From the NCBI GenBank assembly GCA_016704445.1, contig JADJAE010000024.1, positions 43,994 through 107,993 on the forward strand: DNA of 64,000 bases. Direction: 5' to 3'. The notes beneath the pieces are model-generated. The model was not told the origin of the DNA, did not search any database, and saw nothing but the letters and a program-made list of their open reading frames with translations. Below, in pieces: positions 50,774 to 60,021 of the stretch. The stretch is from Deltaproteobacteria bacterium (GTDB taxonomy: Bacteria; Myxococcota_A; Polyangia; Polyangiales; Ga0077539). Each line of letters opens with the position of its first letter. The stretch's first letter is position 1. The position numbers and the translations under genes were made by a program.

Positions 50774-52824
50774 ATGACCCAGCGCTTCTACGTCACGACC
50801 CCGATCTATTACGTCAACGGCTCGCCGCACATCGGGCACGCCTACACCTCCGTCGTCGCGGACGCGCTCACGCGCTACCACCGCATGCGCGGAGAGCGGG
50901 CGCGCTTCCTCACCGGGACCGACGAGCACGGGCAGAAGATCGAGCGCGAGGCCGTGAAGGCGGGGGTGTCCCCGCAGGCCTTCGTCGACGACGTGAGCGG
51001 GCGCTTCCGCGACCTCTGGCCGAAGCTCGGGGTGCAGCCCGACGACTTCATCCGCACCACCGATGCGCGCCACGTGGAGGGCGTGCAGAAGTGGTGGCGC
51101 AAGGTGCGCGACGCGGGCGACCTCTACAAGGGAACCTACAAGGGCCTCTATTGCGTCGCCTGCGAGGGCTACAAGACCGAGAAGGAGCTGCTCCCCGGGA
51201 GCCTCTGCCCCATCCACGAGCGCCCGGTGGAGACGCTCGAGGAGGAGACCTGGTTCTTCCGGCTGTCGCGCTATCAAGACCGGCTGCTCAAGCTCTATGA
51301 AGAGCACCCGGAGTTCGTGCTGCCGGAGACGCGGCGCAACGAGATCGTCTCCTTCGTGCAGGGCGGCCTCGACGACCTCTCGGTCTCGCGCTCCAACTTC
51401 ACCTGGGGCATCCCCGTCCCCGACGACCCCGGGCACGTCATCTACGTGTGGTTCGACGCGCTCTTCAACTACCTCACGGCGGTCGAGGGCACGGCGGAGG
51501 CGGACTTCTGGCCGCCGCAGATCCAGCTCGTCGCCAAGGACATCGTGCGCTTCCACGCGGTGTACTGGCCGGCCTTCCTGATGAGCGCCGGGGTCTCCCT
51601 CCCCACCACCATCTGGACCCACGGGTACCTGCTCTCGGGCGGCCGCAAGACCTCCAAGACCCCGGGGCTCACCGCCGTGAAGACCCCGGGCACCACCGAC
51701 CCGGTGCGCATCGCCGACGTGCTCGGCGCCGACGTGCTGCGCTTCTACCTCTTGAGGGAGGTGGGCTTCGGACAGGACGGCGAGTTCTCCATCCCGGGCA
51801 TCATCAACCGCGCCCGCGCCGAGCTCGGCGAGACCGTCGGCAACCTCCTCCACCGGGCGCTCCCCTTCGTGGGGAAGTACTTCGAGGGGAAGGTGCCCGC
51901 GGCGAAGGACGAGGACCTCTCGGACATCGAGCGCACGCTCCGCGCCCGGGTGGCGACGCTGGTGACCGAGGTCGCCGCGGCGTGGGACGTCCTCGCGATG
52001 CACCGCGCGCTCGAGCTCACCATCGAGACCGCGCGCACGGCCAACCGCTACTTCGACGAGACCGCCCCGTGGAAGCTCGCCAAGACCGAGGACCGCACGC
52101 GCCTCGGGGTGGTCATCGCCCACGTGCTGGAGATCGTGCGCACCGTCGCCGTGATGCTCTGGCCCGTGACGCCCACGAAGAGCGACGAGCTGCGGCATCA
52201 GCTCGGCCTCGACCCGCTCAGCCCCCGCGAGGACACCGACCTCTGGCCCCTCTCCTGGGGCGCCCTGGCCGCGCACACCGAGGTGCGGCCCGGACAGCCC
52301 GTGTTTCCCAAGTACGACCCGGCCACCGAGGCGGCGATGCTGCTCGCCCTGGATGTCCGCGACGCCGAAGCGACCCCGAAGAGCACCGCAAAGACCATGA
52401 GCACCGAAGAGAAGCCCGCGACCGAGACCGCCGCCGTCACCCCCGCCGCGCCGCGCCCGCGCCCGCGCCCGCCGCCGAGGAGCCCCCGGCCACCATCGCC
52501 TACGACGACTTCGCCAAGGTCGACCTGCGCCTCGGCAAGGTGCTCACCGCCGAGCGCATCCCTCGCAAGGACAAGCTCCTCAAGCTCTCCGTCGACCTCG
52601 GTGAGGCGAGCGGGCCGCGCACCATCATCGCCGGCATCGCGCTGGCGTTTCCGGTGGTCGAGGAGCTGGTCGGCAAGCAGGTGGTGGTCGTCGCCAACCT
52701 CGCCCCGAGGGACTTCGGCAAGGGGCTCGTCTCGCACGGGATGCTCCTCGCGGCGGGTCCGTCGGACTCGCTCTCGCTCGCCACCTTCGGCAAGGAGTAC
52801 CCCGCCGGAACCCGGGTGAAGTGA
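50774..52824 (+). CDS. metG: Methionyl-tRNA synthetase (single-base frameshift before the C-terminal domain)
   Basis: Charges tRNA-Met. About 683 residues after repair. Class I signatures are YVTTPIYYVNGSPHIGHAYT (HIGH, near residue 20) and GRKTSKT (near 291), a variant of KMSKS. The zinc knuckle CVACEGY...CPIH marks the single-knuckle MetRS type. The body ends near residue 555; a C-terminal EMAP/Arc1p-like tRNA-binding domain (DDFAKVDLRLGKVLTAERIP) is in the other frame. The junction is a GC repeat at about 52445-52460; one added base restores an Ala/Pro linker. Because the gene is essential, an assembly error is far likelier than a mutation. Confidence 0.93.
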
Positions 52825-53679
52825 TGTTCCAGCCTTCGCCGCTGCGACGCACGTACGCCGCTGCGTTGCGCGACCTCACCTCCTCGAAGCCCTCCGTGCG
52901 CGCCTCCGCCGCGGCCGACCTCCTCTCCGTCGGCACCGACACCCCGCGCGCCGCCGCCGACGCGCTCGCCCCGCTGCTCGACGACCGCGACTCCAGCGTG
53001 CGCACCGCCGCGCTCACCACCCTCGGCGCCCTCGACGCGAGGCACCTGCTCGACGCCATCGCCGCCCGCCTCGACGACGGCGAGAGCACCGTGCGCCAGA
53101 TGGCCGCCGTCGCCCTCTCCGACCTCGGCGGCGAGCGCGCCCTCGACGCCCTGCGCGGCGCGCTCCGCCACCGCCACGACGACGTGCGCTACCAGGCCCT
53201 CCTGGGCATCGTGAGGGCGAGCCCGAGCGAGGGCTTCGCCGTGGCCCTCGAGGCCGTCGACGACGCCGACCCGTGGATCGCCTCCGAGGGCGCCGAGCAG
53301 CTCGGCTACCTGCTCGACCCGCAGGTCGATCCGCCCTTCGAGCTCAGCCCCGGCCGAGCGCGAGCGGGCCATCGACGCCCTGCGCCGCGCCTCCGACGAC
53401 CGCGACCCGTCGCGGCTCCGGGTGGCGGTGATCGCCTCCATCGCCCGGGTGCGCGCCGGGGACGAGGGCGCCGTCGAGCCGGTGACGGCCTTCGCCCGGG
53501 GGACGCATACCATCCCGGGTAAAGACTCCGCCGAGCTGCGCCTCGACGCCATCGACGCGCTGGGCTCGGTGCGCCACCACCCGGACGCCCGCTCGGTGCT
53601 GGAGCGCCTCGCCCGCAGCATGCTCCCGACGCCCGCCCGCTCGCACGCCCGGCTCGCGCTGGGGGAGACCTCGCAGTGA
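52824..53679 (+). CDS. HEAT-repeat protein (frameshifted in this sequence)
   Basis: A protein of about 284 residues built from six or more HEAT/PBS-lyase-type repeats (e.g. DRDSSVRTAALTTLGALDARHLLDAI, GESTVRQMAAVALSDLGG). ATG at 52824 overlaps the metG stop. The frame breaks at the C run 53348-53351; removing one C gives ELSPAERERAIDAL and continues into the second frame to 53679, where the stop overlaps tatD (GTGA). It is probably a protein-binding scaffold; its stable position between metG and tatD hints at a translation- or DNA-linked role, which is speculation. An exact TACC-N6-GGTA motif lies at 53508. Confidence 0.78.
53508..53521. other. TACC-N6-GGTA motif inside the HEAT-repeat gene
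   Basis: TACC-ATCCCG-GGTA with flanks CATACC...GGTAAAG, read as CAT ACC ATC CCG GGT AAA; CAT, GGT and AAA are rare codons here. Confidence 0.6.
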
Positions 53680-54458
53680 GCGTCCCCATCGTCGACTCGC
53701 ACTGCCACCTCGACTACGCCGACTCCGAGGAGGCGCGGCAGGCGATCCTCGCGCGGGGGCGGGCGGCCGGCATCGCGTGGTTCGTCACCGTGGGCGTAGG
53801 CCGCGGCACCGACGGCGCCCGCGACGCCATCGCCATGGCGGAGGCGGAGCGCGACGTGCGAGCGACCGCGGGCGTCCACCCCCACGACGCGGCGGGATGC
53901 ACCGGGGAGACCTACGCGGAGATGGCCCGGATGATCGCCCACGAGAAGGTCGTGGCGGTCGGCGAGGTGGGGCTCGACTACCACTACGACAGCTCGCCGC
54001 GCGACGTGCAGCGGGAGGTGTTCCGGCGCTTCATCGCGCTGGCGAAGGAGGCGAAGAAGCCGCTGGTGATCCACACGCGGTCGGCGCCGGAGGACACGCT
54101 CTCGATCCTGCGCGAGGAGGGGGCCAGGGAGGTCGGCGGGGTGATCCATTGTTTCTCCGAGGACGAGGCCTTCGCGCGCGCCGCGATGGACCTCGACTTC
54201 GACGTCAGCCTCTCGGGGATCGTGACCTTCAAGAAGGCCGAGGCGGTGCGGGCGGCGGCGAGGGTGATCCCCCTCGACCGGCTGATGATCGAGACGGACT
54301 CGCCCTACCTCGCGCCGATCCCGATGCGGGGGAAGACCAACGAGCCCTCGTACCTGGCGCACACGGTGCGGCAGCTCGCGGAGCTTCGCGGCGACGACGA
54401 GGACACGGTGCGCGCCCGCACGACGGAGACCGCGGCGCGACGCCTCGGGCTTCGATAG
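53676..54458 (+). CDS. tatD: TatD-family metal-dependent deoxyribonuclease
   Basis: A 260-residue TIM-barrel hydrolase with 3'-5' DNase activity in the family. Metal ligands are visible: DSHCHLD (near residue 8), VGEVGLDYH (near 92), VIHTR (near 130), VIHCFS (near 157) and MIETDSPYLAP (near 208). The GTG start overlaps the HEAT gene. Its place after metG is as in Bacillus (metS-yabD). Confidence 0.94.
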   Translation: MSVPIVDSHCHLDYADSEEARQAILARGRAAGIAWFVTVGVGRGTDGARDAIAMAEAERDVRATAGVHPHDAAGCTGETYAEMARMIAHEKVVAVGEVGLDYHYDSSPRDVQREVFRRFIALAKEAKKPLVIHTRSAPEDTLSILREEGAREVGGVIHCFSEDEAFARAAMDLDFDVSLSGIVTFKKAEAVRAAARVIPLDRLMIETDSPYLAPIPMRGKTNEPSYLAHTVRQLAELRGDDEDTVRARTTETAARRLGLR

Positions 54459-54540
54459 CGGTTGTGATAGCGTCCGCGCCCGCAGGCGCCGACGGCAGTG
54501 ATGGGCTCCTGAGGGAGACGGCGAGCGGGAAGGGCCGACG

Positions 54541-55575
54541 ATGACGGACGCAAAGGACCACGACGCGCACGCGGTGACGAAGGTGACCCCGCCGGGCCGG
54601 GTGGTGGCGCTCACCGGGGCGGACGGCTTCCTCGGGCGCAACCTCATCGGGCTGCTGGAGGACGACGACCGGGTGTCGCGCATCGTGGCGCTGGACGTCG
54701 AGCGGCCGGCCACGGCGGGGCGCAAGACCCGGTTCTACAAGGTCGACCTGACGCAGCCGAGGGTGGACGCGCGGCTCGCGGAGATCTTCGCCAGCGAGCA
54801 GGTCGACACGCTGCTGCACATGGCCTTCCTCTCGTCCCCGACGCACGCGAGCGCCTGGGCCCACGAGCTGGAGAGCGTCGGCACGCTGCACGTGCTCAAC
54901 GCGTGTCGCGAGCGCCCGGTGCACAAGTTCGTGCTCTGGTCGCACACGATCCTGTACGGGGCGTCGCCGCGAAACCCCAATTTCCTCCCCGAGACGCACC
55001 CGCTCCGGGGGCACTCGGAGAGCCGCTTCCTGCGCGACAAGATCGAGGCCGAGCAGGTGGTCGCGAGCTTCGCGCGCACCTCGCCGGGGACGCTGGTGAC
55101 GGTGCTGCGCCTCGCGCCCATCCTCGGGCCCACGGTGAAGAACTACCTCACCCGCTACCTCGGTCGCTCGATGGTCCCGACGGTGATGGGCTTCGACCCG
55201 CTGATGCAGTTCCTCCACGAGGTGGACGCGCTCGCGGCCTTCAAGCTCGCGGTGATGCGCGACATCCCCGGCGTGTTCAACATCGTCGGCGACGGGGTGC
55301 TCCCGCTCTCCACGGTGATCCAGCTCACGGGCCGCATCGGGCTGCCGATCCCGCACCCGGTGATGTACCCCATCGTGAGCGCGCTCTGGACGGCGCAGCT
55401 CAGCGAGGCGCCGCCCACCTTCGTCGACTACGCCCGCTGGCTCTGCGTCGCCGACGGCGACAAGGCGCTCCGCGAGCTGAAGTTCCGCCCGGCGTTCACG
55501 ACCCGCGAGGCGGTGCTCGACTACGCCCACTCCCAGCGGATGCGCGACGCGCACCTGCTCCGCACGACCCCCTGA
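54541..55575 (+). CDS. NAD-dependent epimerase/dehydratase (extended SDR)
   Basis: A 344-residue extended SDR. It starts with a short polar lead, then VVALTGADGFLGRNLIGLL (GxxGFxG cofactor loop, residues 22-40), the acidic LDVERP that selects NAD, and LLHMAFLSS. The active-site region reads SHTILYGASPRNPNF, where the Tyr is present but the YxxxK Lys is not obvious at the usual spacing. The C-terminal part has a DALAAFKLAVM helix and GVFNIVGDG typical of sugar- or steroid-modifying members. Substrate is unknown. A downstream acyltransferase suggests envelope lipid or glycan metabolism. Confidence 0.82.
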   Translation: MTDAKDHDAHAVTKVTPPGRVVALTGADGFLGRNLIGLLEDDDRVSRIVALDVERPATAGRKTRFYKVDLTQPRVDARLAEIFASEQVDTLLHMAFLSSPTHASAWAHELESVGTLHVLNACRERPVHKFVLWSHTILYGASPRNPNFLPETHPLRGHSESRFLRDKIEAEQVVASFARTSPGTLVTVLRLAPILGPTVKNYLTRYLGRSMVPTVMGFDPLMQFLHEVDALAAFKLAVMRDIPGVFNIVGDGVLPLSTVIQLTGRIGLPIPHPVMYPIVSALWTAQLSEAPPTFVDYARWLCVADGDKALRELKFRPAFTTREAVLDYAHSQRMRDAHLLRTTP

Positions 55576-55610
55576 GCCTCTTTTCCCCCTTCACGAGCGG
55601 TTCACCCCTT

Positions 55611-56899
55611 ATGGCGCGCAAAGTCCTCGGCAACGACCCCTTCGGCGGCGACTCCCCGAAGCCCGCGACGGCCTCCGCGAAGAAGCCCGCGCCCCCCGCG
55701 AAGAAGAGCGCGGCGGCGGCGACGAAGGGGAAGAAGACCTCACCCCTCCGGTCAAGGAAGAGGCCCCTGCGACCACTCCGAGCGAGGTGGCTCCCGCTCC
55801 CGCTCCGACTCCGGCCTCCCCCGCTCCATCCATGGAGAAGGGCGCTGGGGCCGAGGTCGAGGAGCCCTCGCTGGAGTCCGTGATCGCCCAGCTCGACGCG
55901 CTGCTCGACCAGGCCAGGGACCCGGCCGAGAGTCGCCCGCTGCTCGACCGGCTGGCGTCGCGCTTGAAGGCGCTGACCCAGCCCGATGAGGAGCGTGCCC
56001 TAGGCCCCGCACCCGCCGCCGCGCCGGTGCTCGACGACGAGCCCTTCGACGCCGCGCGCGAGCTCCTCGGGAGCGACTACTACCTCCGTCGATGGGGGCA
56101 GACCGCCATCCGCGATCGCTCCGAGGAGGTCGACGACTTCGGCCTCGACCCGGAGTACGCGCGCCGCTGGCAGCCGGTGTGGGACCTCCTCTATGACCGC
56201 TGGTGGCGCGTCGAGGTCGAAGGGATCGAGAACGTCCCCACGACCGGGCGCGTGGCGCTTGTGGCCAACCACTCGGGCGCCATCCCCCTCGACGGGATCA
56301 TGCTGGCCACGGCGCTCCGCAAGGAGCACCCGGGCGCTCGCCCCCTGCGCTGGCTCGCGGAGGATTTCATCTTCCACTTCCCCTTCGCGGGCGCCTACCT
56401 CAACCGCCTCGGCGCGGTGCGCGCCTGCCAGGAGAACGCCGAGCGGCTGCTGCGCAAGGACGCCTGCCTCGCGCTCTTCCCCGAAGGGGTGAAGGGCATC
56501 GCCAAGCCCTTCCGCGAGCGCTACCAGCTCCAGCGCTTCGGGCGCGGCGGGCACATCAAGCTGGCCATCCGCACCGGGACCCCGATCATCCCGGTGACCA
56601 TCGTCGGGGCGGAGGAGACCTGGCCGATGCTCTTCCAGTCGGGACGGCTGTCGAAGATGCTCGGGCTGCCCTTCGTGCCCATCACCCCGACCTTTCCGCT
56701 GCTCGGTCCGCTCGGGCTCGCGGGGCTCCCGGCGCGCTGGAAGATCGTCTTCGGCGAGCCCATCGCCATGGACGCCTATCGCCCCGAGCAGAGCGAGGAC
56801 ATCGTGCTGGTCAACCGGCTCAACGAGAAGCTGAGAGAGACCATCCAGGGCACGCTCGACCGGCTGCTGCGGGCGCGGCAGTCGGTCTTCAAGGGCTGA
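55611..56899 (+). CDS. Lysophospholipid acyltransferase-family protein (frameshifted near the N-terminus)
   Basis: A membrane-associated acyltransferase of about 429 residues. The N-terminal 100 residues are a Lys/Ala/Pro-rich tail starting MARKVLGNDPFGGD, followed by a coiled acidic region. The frame changes at the C run 55743-55746; one added C joins KKTSP to PVKEEAPATTPSEV. The acyltransferase core shows VANHSGAIPLDGIML (the His/Asp catalytic block in the DGAT/MGAT-like spacing), FIFHFPFAGAYLNRLG, LALFPEGVKGIAK (the EGxR-like block) and PIIPVTIVGAEETWP. The core is typical of bacterial homologues; the basic tail is unusual and could bind acidic lipid or nucleic acid. Confidence 0.82.
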
Positions 56900-56983
56900 A
56901 CGCCCGACACGCTTGACCCGCGCCCCGCGGGGTGCAATCCCCCTCGACGCGGCAACAGTTGCCGCGCGTCGGCGGGAGAACGC

Positions 56984-58121
56984 ATGCGCGGGACTTGTTT
57001 CGTCGTCGCCCTGGGCTTCGTGTCGTCGGTCGGGCGTGCAAGCGCGAGGCGGCCCCCGCGCCAGCGCCGCAGCCGGTGCCGCAGCCCGTGCTCCAGCCGG
57101 CGGCGACCCCCATCTCCTGGAGCGACACCGCCACGCGCTTCCGGGCGCAGCCCGGGGCGATGCTGACGCTGCTGTGCCCGCCCAACGGCGCGCCGGGCAC
57201 GGTGTGGGGCTCGGACACCTACTCCGATGACTCCAGCATCTGCACCGCCGCGGCCCACTCCGGGCGCATCACCCGCGCGGGGGTGGCGTCGTGCAGATCC
57301 AGATCACACCGGCCAGCCTTCGTATCCGGGCACCGTGCGCGCGGGCGAGACCACGCGGCACTTCGCCACCTTCCCGGGCAGCTTCGTCATCGTCGGCGGC
57401 CCGCAGCCGGGCCTGGTCGCGGTGCCCGTCCCGCGCATCAACGGCACCGGCGTGAACATCGGCGGCGTGCAGATCAACGTCGGCGGCGGCGGCGCGGCGC
57501 CGAGCCCGTGGAGCACGAGCGCCACCAGCCACCGCGGCCAGAACGGCCAGAGCTTCACCCACGAGTGCCCGCCCGGCGGCACCCTCGGCACCGTCTGGGG
57601 CACGGACGTCTACTCCGATGACTCGTCCATCTGCTCGGCCGCGGTGCACGCCGGGCGCGTCACCCTCGCCCAGGGCGGCAGCGTGACGGTCTTCGTACAC
57701 CCGGCCGCGCGCTACGCGGGCAGCGAGCGCAACGGCGTCACCACGCGGCAGTTCGCCACCTTCCCTGGCAGCTTCGCGTTCACCCCCGCGGTCGCCCCCG
57801 AGGTCACCGGGCCGCCGGGCGTCACGCCCGCCACCTGGACCACGAGCGCCACGCAGTTTCGCTCCATGCCCGGGAGCCGCCAGCAGGTGTGGTGCCCGCC
57901 CGAGGGATCGCCCGGCACGGTCTGGGGCCGCGGTCCCTTCACCGACGACTCCAGCATCTGCACGGCGGCGGTCTTCGCCGGGCGCATCACCTTCGAGGAG
58001 GGCGGCGTCGTGCGCCTCCGCCCGGGCCCCGGGCGCAGCGAGTACCGCGGCGCCACCCGCAACGAGCGTGACCACCCGCGACTACGCGGTGTTCCCGGGC
58101 TCCTTCGACGTCTCTCGCTGA
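56984..58121 (+). CDS. Lipoprotein with three LCCL domains (four single-base frameshifts in this sequence)
   Basis: About 379 residues once repaired. The signal MRGTCFVVALGFVSSVG leads to a lipobox Cys (GAC-KREAAP) after one missing base at the G run 57032-57034. Three tandem LCCL-like domains follow, each with PGTVWGxxxYxDDSSICxAAxHxGRIT, a GG-V strand, Y-x-G-S/T-xRNGVTTR and FxxFPGSFxF. Frame repairs are at the G run 57279-57283, at 57311-57312 and at about 58064-58067; each one restores this shared pattern, which is strong evidence for the reconstruction. LCCL domains are best known from animal extracellular proteins. It lies 54 bases upstream of a Ser/Thr kinase gene. Confidence 0.78.
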
Positions 58122-58174
58122 CCGGTGCCCGGCGCCGGACGGCGGTCACGGGTTTCCATGAGATTCACAGCGCG

Positions 58175-59182
58175 ATGAGAGGGCTGAGTCGCCTCGAACC
58201 CGGGTCCGTCTTCGCCGACGACTTCCGCGTCGTGCGGAAGCTCGCCAGGGGCGGGATGGGCACCGTCTACCTCGTCGAGCAGCTCAGCACGGGGTGCCGG
58301 CGGGCGCTCAAGATCATGTTCGCGCAGACCGTGGACGACGGCGCCAGCCGCGCCCGCTTCCAGCAGGAGGCGCAGGTCGGCGCGCGCATCGAGAGCGACA
58401 ACGTGGTGCAGGTCGTGGCCGCGGGCGTCGACGCCGGGACGGGCACCCCGTGGCTCGCGATGGAGCTCCTCGACGGGCGCGACCTCGCCGCCCTCGTGGC
58501 GGCCGACGGGCCCCTCGGGCCTGCGACGGCCCGCGCGGTGCTGGAGCAGCTGGGGCACGCGCTCGGCGCCGCGCACCGCGTCGGGGTGGTGCACCGCGAC
58601 CTGAAGCCCGAGAACGTCTTCATCGCGGCGCCGCGCCGGCCCGGCGTGCCCTTCACGGTCAAGGTGCTCGACTTCGGCGTGGCCAAGGTGCTGGGCGAGG
58701 ACGTCTCGGGCGCGACGACGGGCGCCATGGGCTCACCGATGTGGATGTCCCCGGAGCAGGCCCGCGTCACCGGGCGCGTGAAGGCCGCCACGGACGTGTG
58801 GGCGCTCGGGCTCATCGCGTTCTGGACGCTCACCGGGAAGTACTACTGGAACGCCACCCGCGCCGCGTCGCCCGCCATGATGGACCTGCTGCGGGAGATC
58901 CTGGTCGATCCGATCGAGCCCGCGTCCGAGCGCGCCGCCCGCCTGGGGAGCCCCCGCGGCCTCCCGGCGGGCTTCGACGCGTGGTTCGCGGGCTGCGTGG
59001 CCCGCGCCCCGGAGGCGCGCTTCCGCGACGGCGGCGCCGCGGTCGAGGCCCTCCTGCCCCTGCTCGGCGATCCGCCGCCCGCGCCGGGCCGACGCCCCCC
59101 GCCGTGGGCGGTCGCCCTCGGGGTGGCGACGGGAACGGTCGTCGTCGGCGCCCTGATCCTCTGGATGTTGCTGGGGCGCTGA
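58175..59182 (+). CDS. Membrane-anchored Ser/Thr protein kinase (PknB/Hanks type)
   Basis: A 335-residue kinase with start at 58175 (MRGLSRLEPGSVF). The catalytic domain is complete: LARGGMGTVYLVEQ (P-loop), RALKIMF (Lys), the helix-C Glu in RFQQEAQVGARI, VVHRDLKPENVFI, LDFGVAKVLG, and MGSPMWMSPEQARVTGRV (activation and APE-like segment). A short Pro-rich linker leads to one C-terminal membrane segment (about residues 306-330) and almost no extracytoplasmic domain. It therefore must sense signals through partners; the LCCL lipoprotein just upstream is a candidate. Confidence 0.93.
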   Translation: MRGLSRLEPGSVFADDFRVVRKLARGGMGTVYLVEQLSTGCRRALKIMFAQTVDDGASRARFQQEAQVGARIESDNVVQVVAAGVDAGTGTPWLAMELLDGRDLAALVAADGPLGPATARAVLEQLGHALGAAHRVGVVHRDLKPENVFIAAPRRPGVPFTVKVLDFGVAKVLGEDVSGATTGAMGSPMWMSPEQARVTGRVKAATDVWALGLIAFWTLTGKYYWNATRAASPAMMDLLREILVDPIEPASERAARLGSPRGLPAGFDAWFAGCVARAPEARFRDGGAAVEALLPLLGDPPPAPGRRPPPWAVALGVATGTVVVGALILWMLLGR

Positions 59183-59190
59183 CGAAGCGC

Positions 59191-59916
59191 TCAGCGCTGG
59201 TGGGTCATCATCGGCCGACCCATGCGCGGCCGGTGCGTGGGCGCGGGCATCTCGCCCATCCGCGGCGCGCCGATGCCTCCCTGCACCTCCATCTGCCCCA
59301 GGGCCTCGACCGGCGGCGGGGGGTTGGGCGCCGTCGTCAACGGCGGCGCCTCGGGCAGCGCGACCGCCCCGCCCTGCACCATCGTGACCGGCGGCGGCGG
59401 CGCCCCTACGCCGCCCATCCGCGCGAAGGCCATGGCCGCGGCGCCTGCGGCCAGCGCGGTCATGGCGCCCGCGGCGGCCACGAGCTGCACCCGCTTGCGG
59501 CGCACCCCGACGGGGCAGTCGGCCGTCAGGATCGTCCCGTCCGCGCGGCGAAAGTAGCGCACGCAGAGGCTGCCGTCCTTCTCGCGCACCAGCGCCTCGG
59601 CGGCCTCGCGGGTCATCGCCGAGAGGTTGTAGACGTTCTTGTTGCAGCTCCCGCAGTGGCGCGACTGCTCGTCGCCGGTCATCGCGTCCCAGCGCTCGTG
59701 GCAGGGCGAGGCCACCCGGATGTCGTCGAGCACCGGCAGGCTGCGGGGCGCGCGGGCGTGCAGCTCGCGGCGCAGGCGCTCGATCTCGTCGCCCACCCTG
59801 GGCATGCGCTGCACCGAGTCCACGAGCCGGGCGCGGTCGCGGACGATCTCCGCGCGCTCCTCCTCCAGCTGGGCGAGCTTGATCTGCAGGGCCTCGACGT
59901 CGTCGCGGTAGCTCAT
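59191..59916 (-). CDS. Coiled-coil zinc-binding membrane protein of unknown function
   Basis: A 241-residue protein: an N-terminal coiled coil (residues 1-50), a Cys-rich domain (residues about 66-145) and one membrane segment (about 145-168) followed by a Pro/Met-rich tail. The Cys-rich domain has the pattern PCHERW...RHCGSCNKNVYNLSAMTREAAEAL...LCVRYFRRADGTILTADCPVG, which I recognise as a recurrent but unnamed module in bacteria with several conserved Cys. It converges on the kinase gene. Confidence 0.62.
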   Translation of the reverse strand: MSYRDDVEALQIKLAQLEEERAEIVRDRARLVDSVQRMPRVGDEIERLRRELHARAPRSLPVLDDIRVASPCHERWDAMTGDEQSRHCGSCNKNVYNLSAMTREAAEALVREKDGSLCVRYFRRADGTILTADCPVGVRRKRVQLVAAAGAMTALAAGAAAMAFARMGGVGAPPPPVTMVQGGAVALPEAPPLTTAPNPPPPVEALGQMEVQGGIGAPRMGEMPAPTHRPRMGRPMMTHQR

Positions 59917-60021
59917 GCGGGGTTGAACGTCCGACCCCGGCGAAAGTGTTGGGCCCCGGGAGTGGTAAGGCCGTGATCTTGTGGGGTGCGCCCGCGGGTT
60001 TCCCCGCGGACGTGGGCGCCT

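Noticed and set aside
52440..52470. Programmed frameshifting in metG
   Set aside because: No slippery heptamer or downstream pseudoknot is evident, and similar one-base breaks occur in many unrelated genes nearby; sequencing error explains all.
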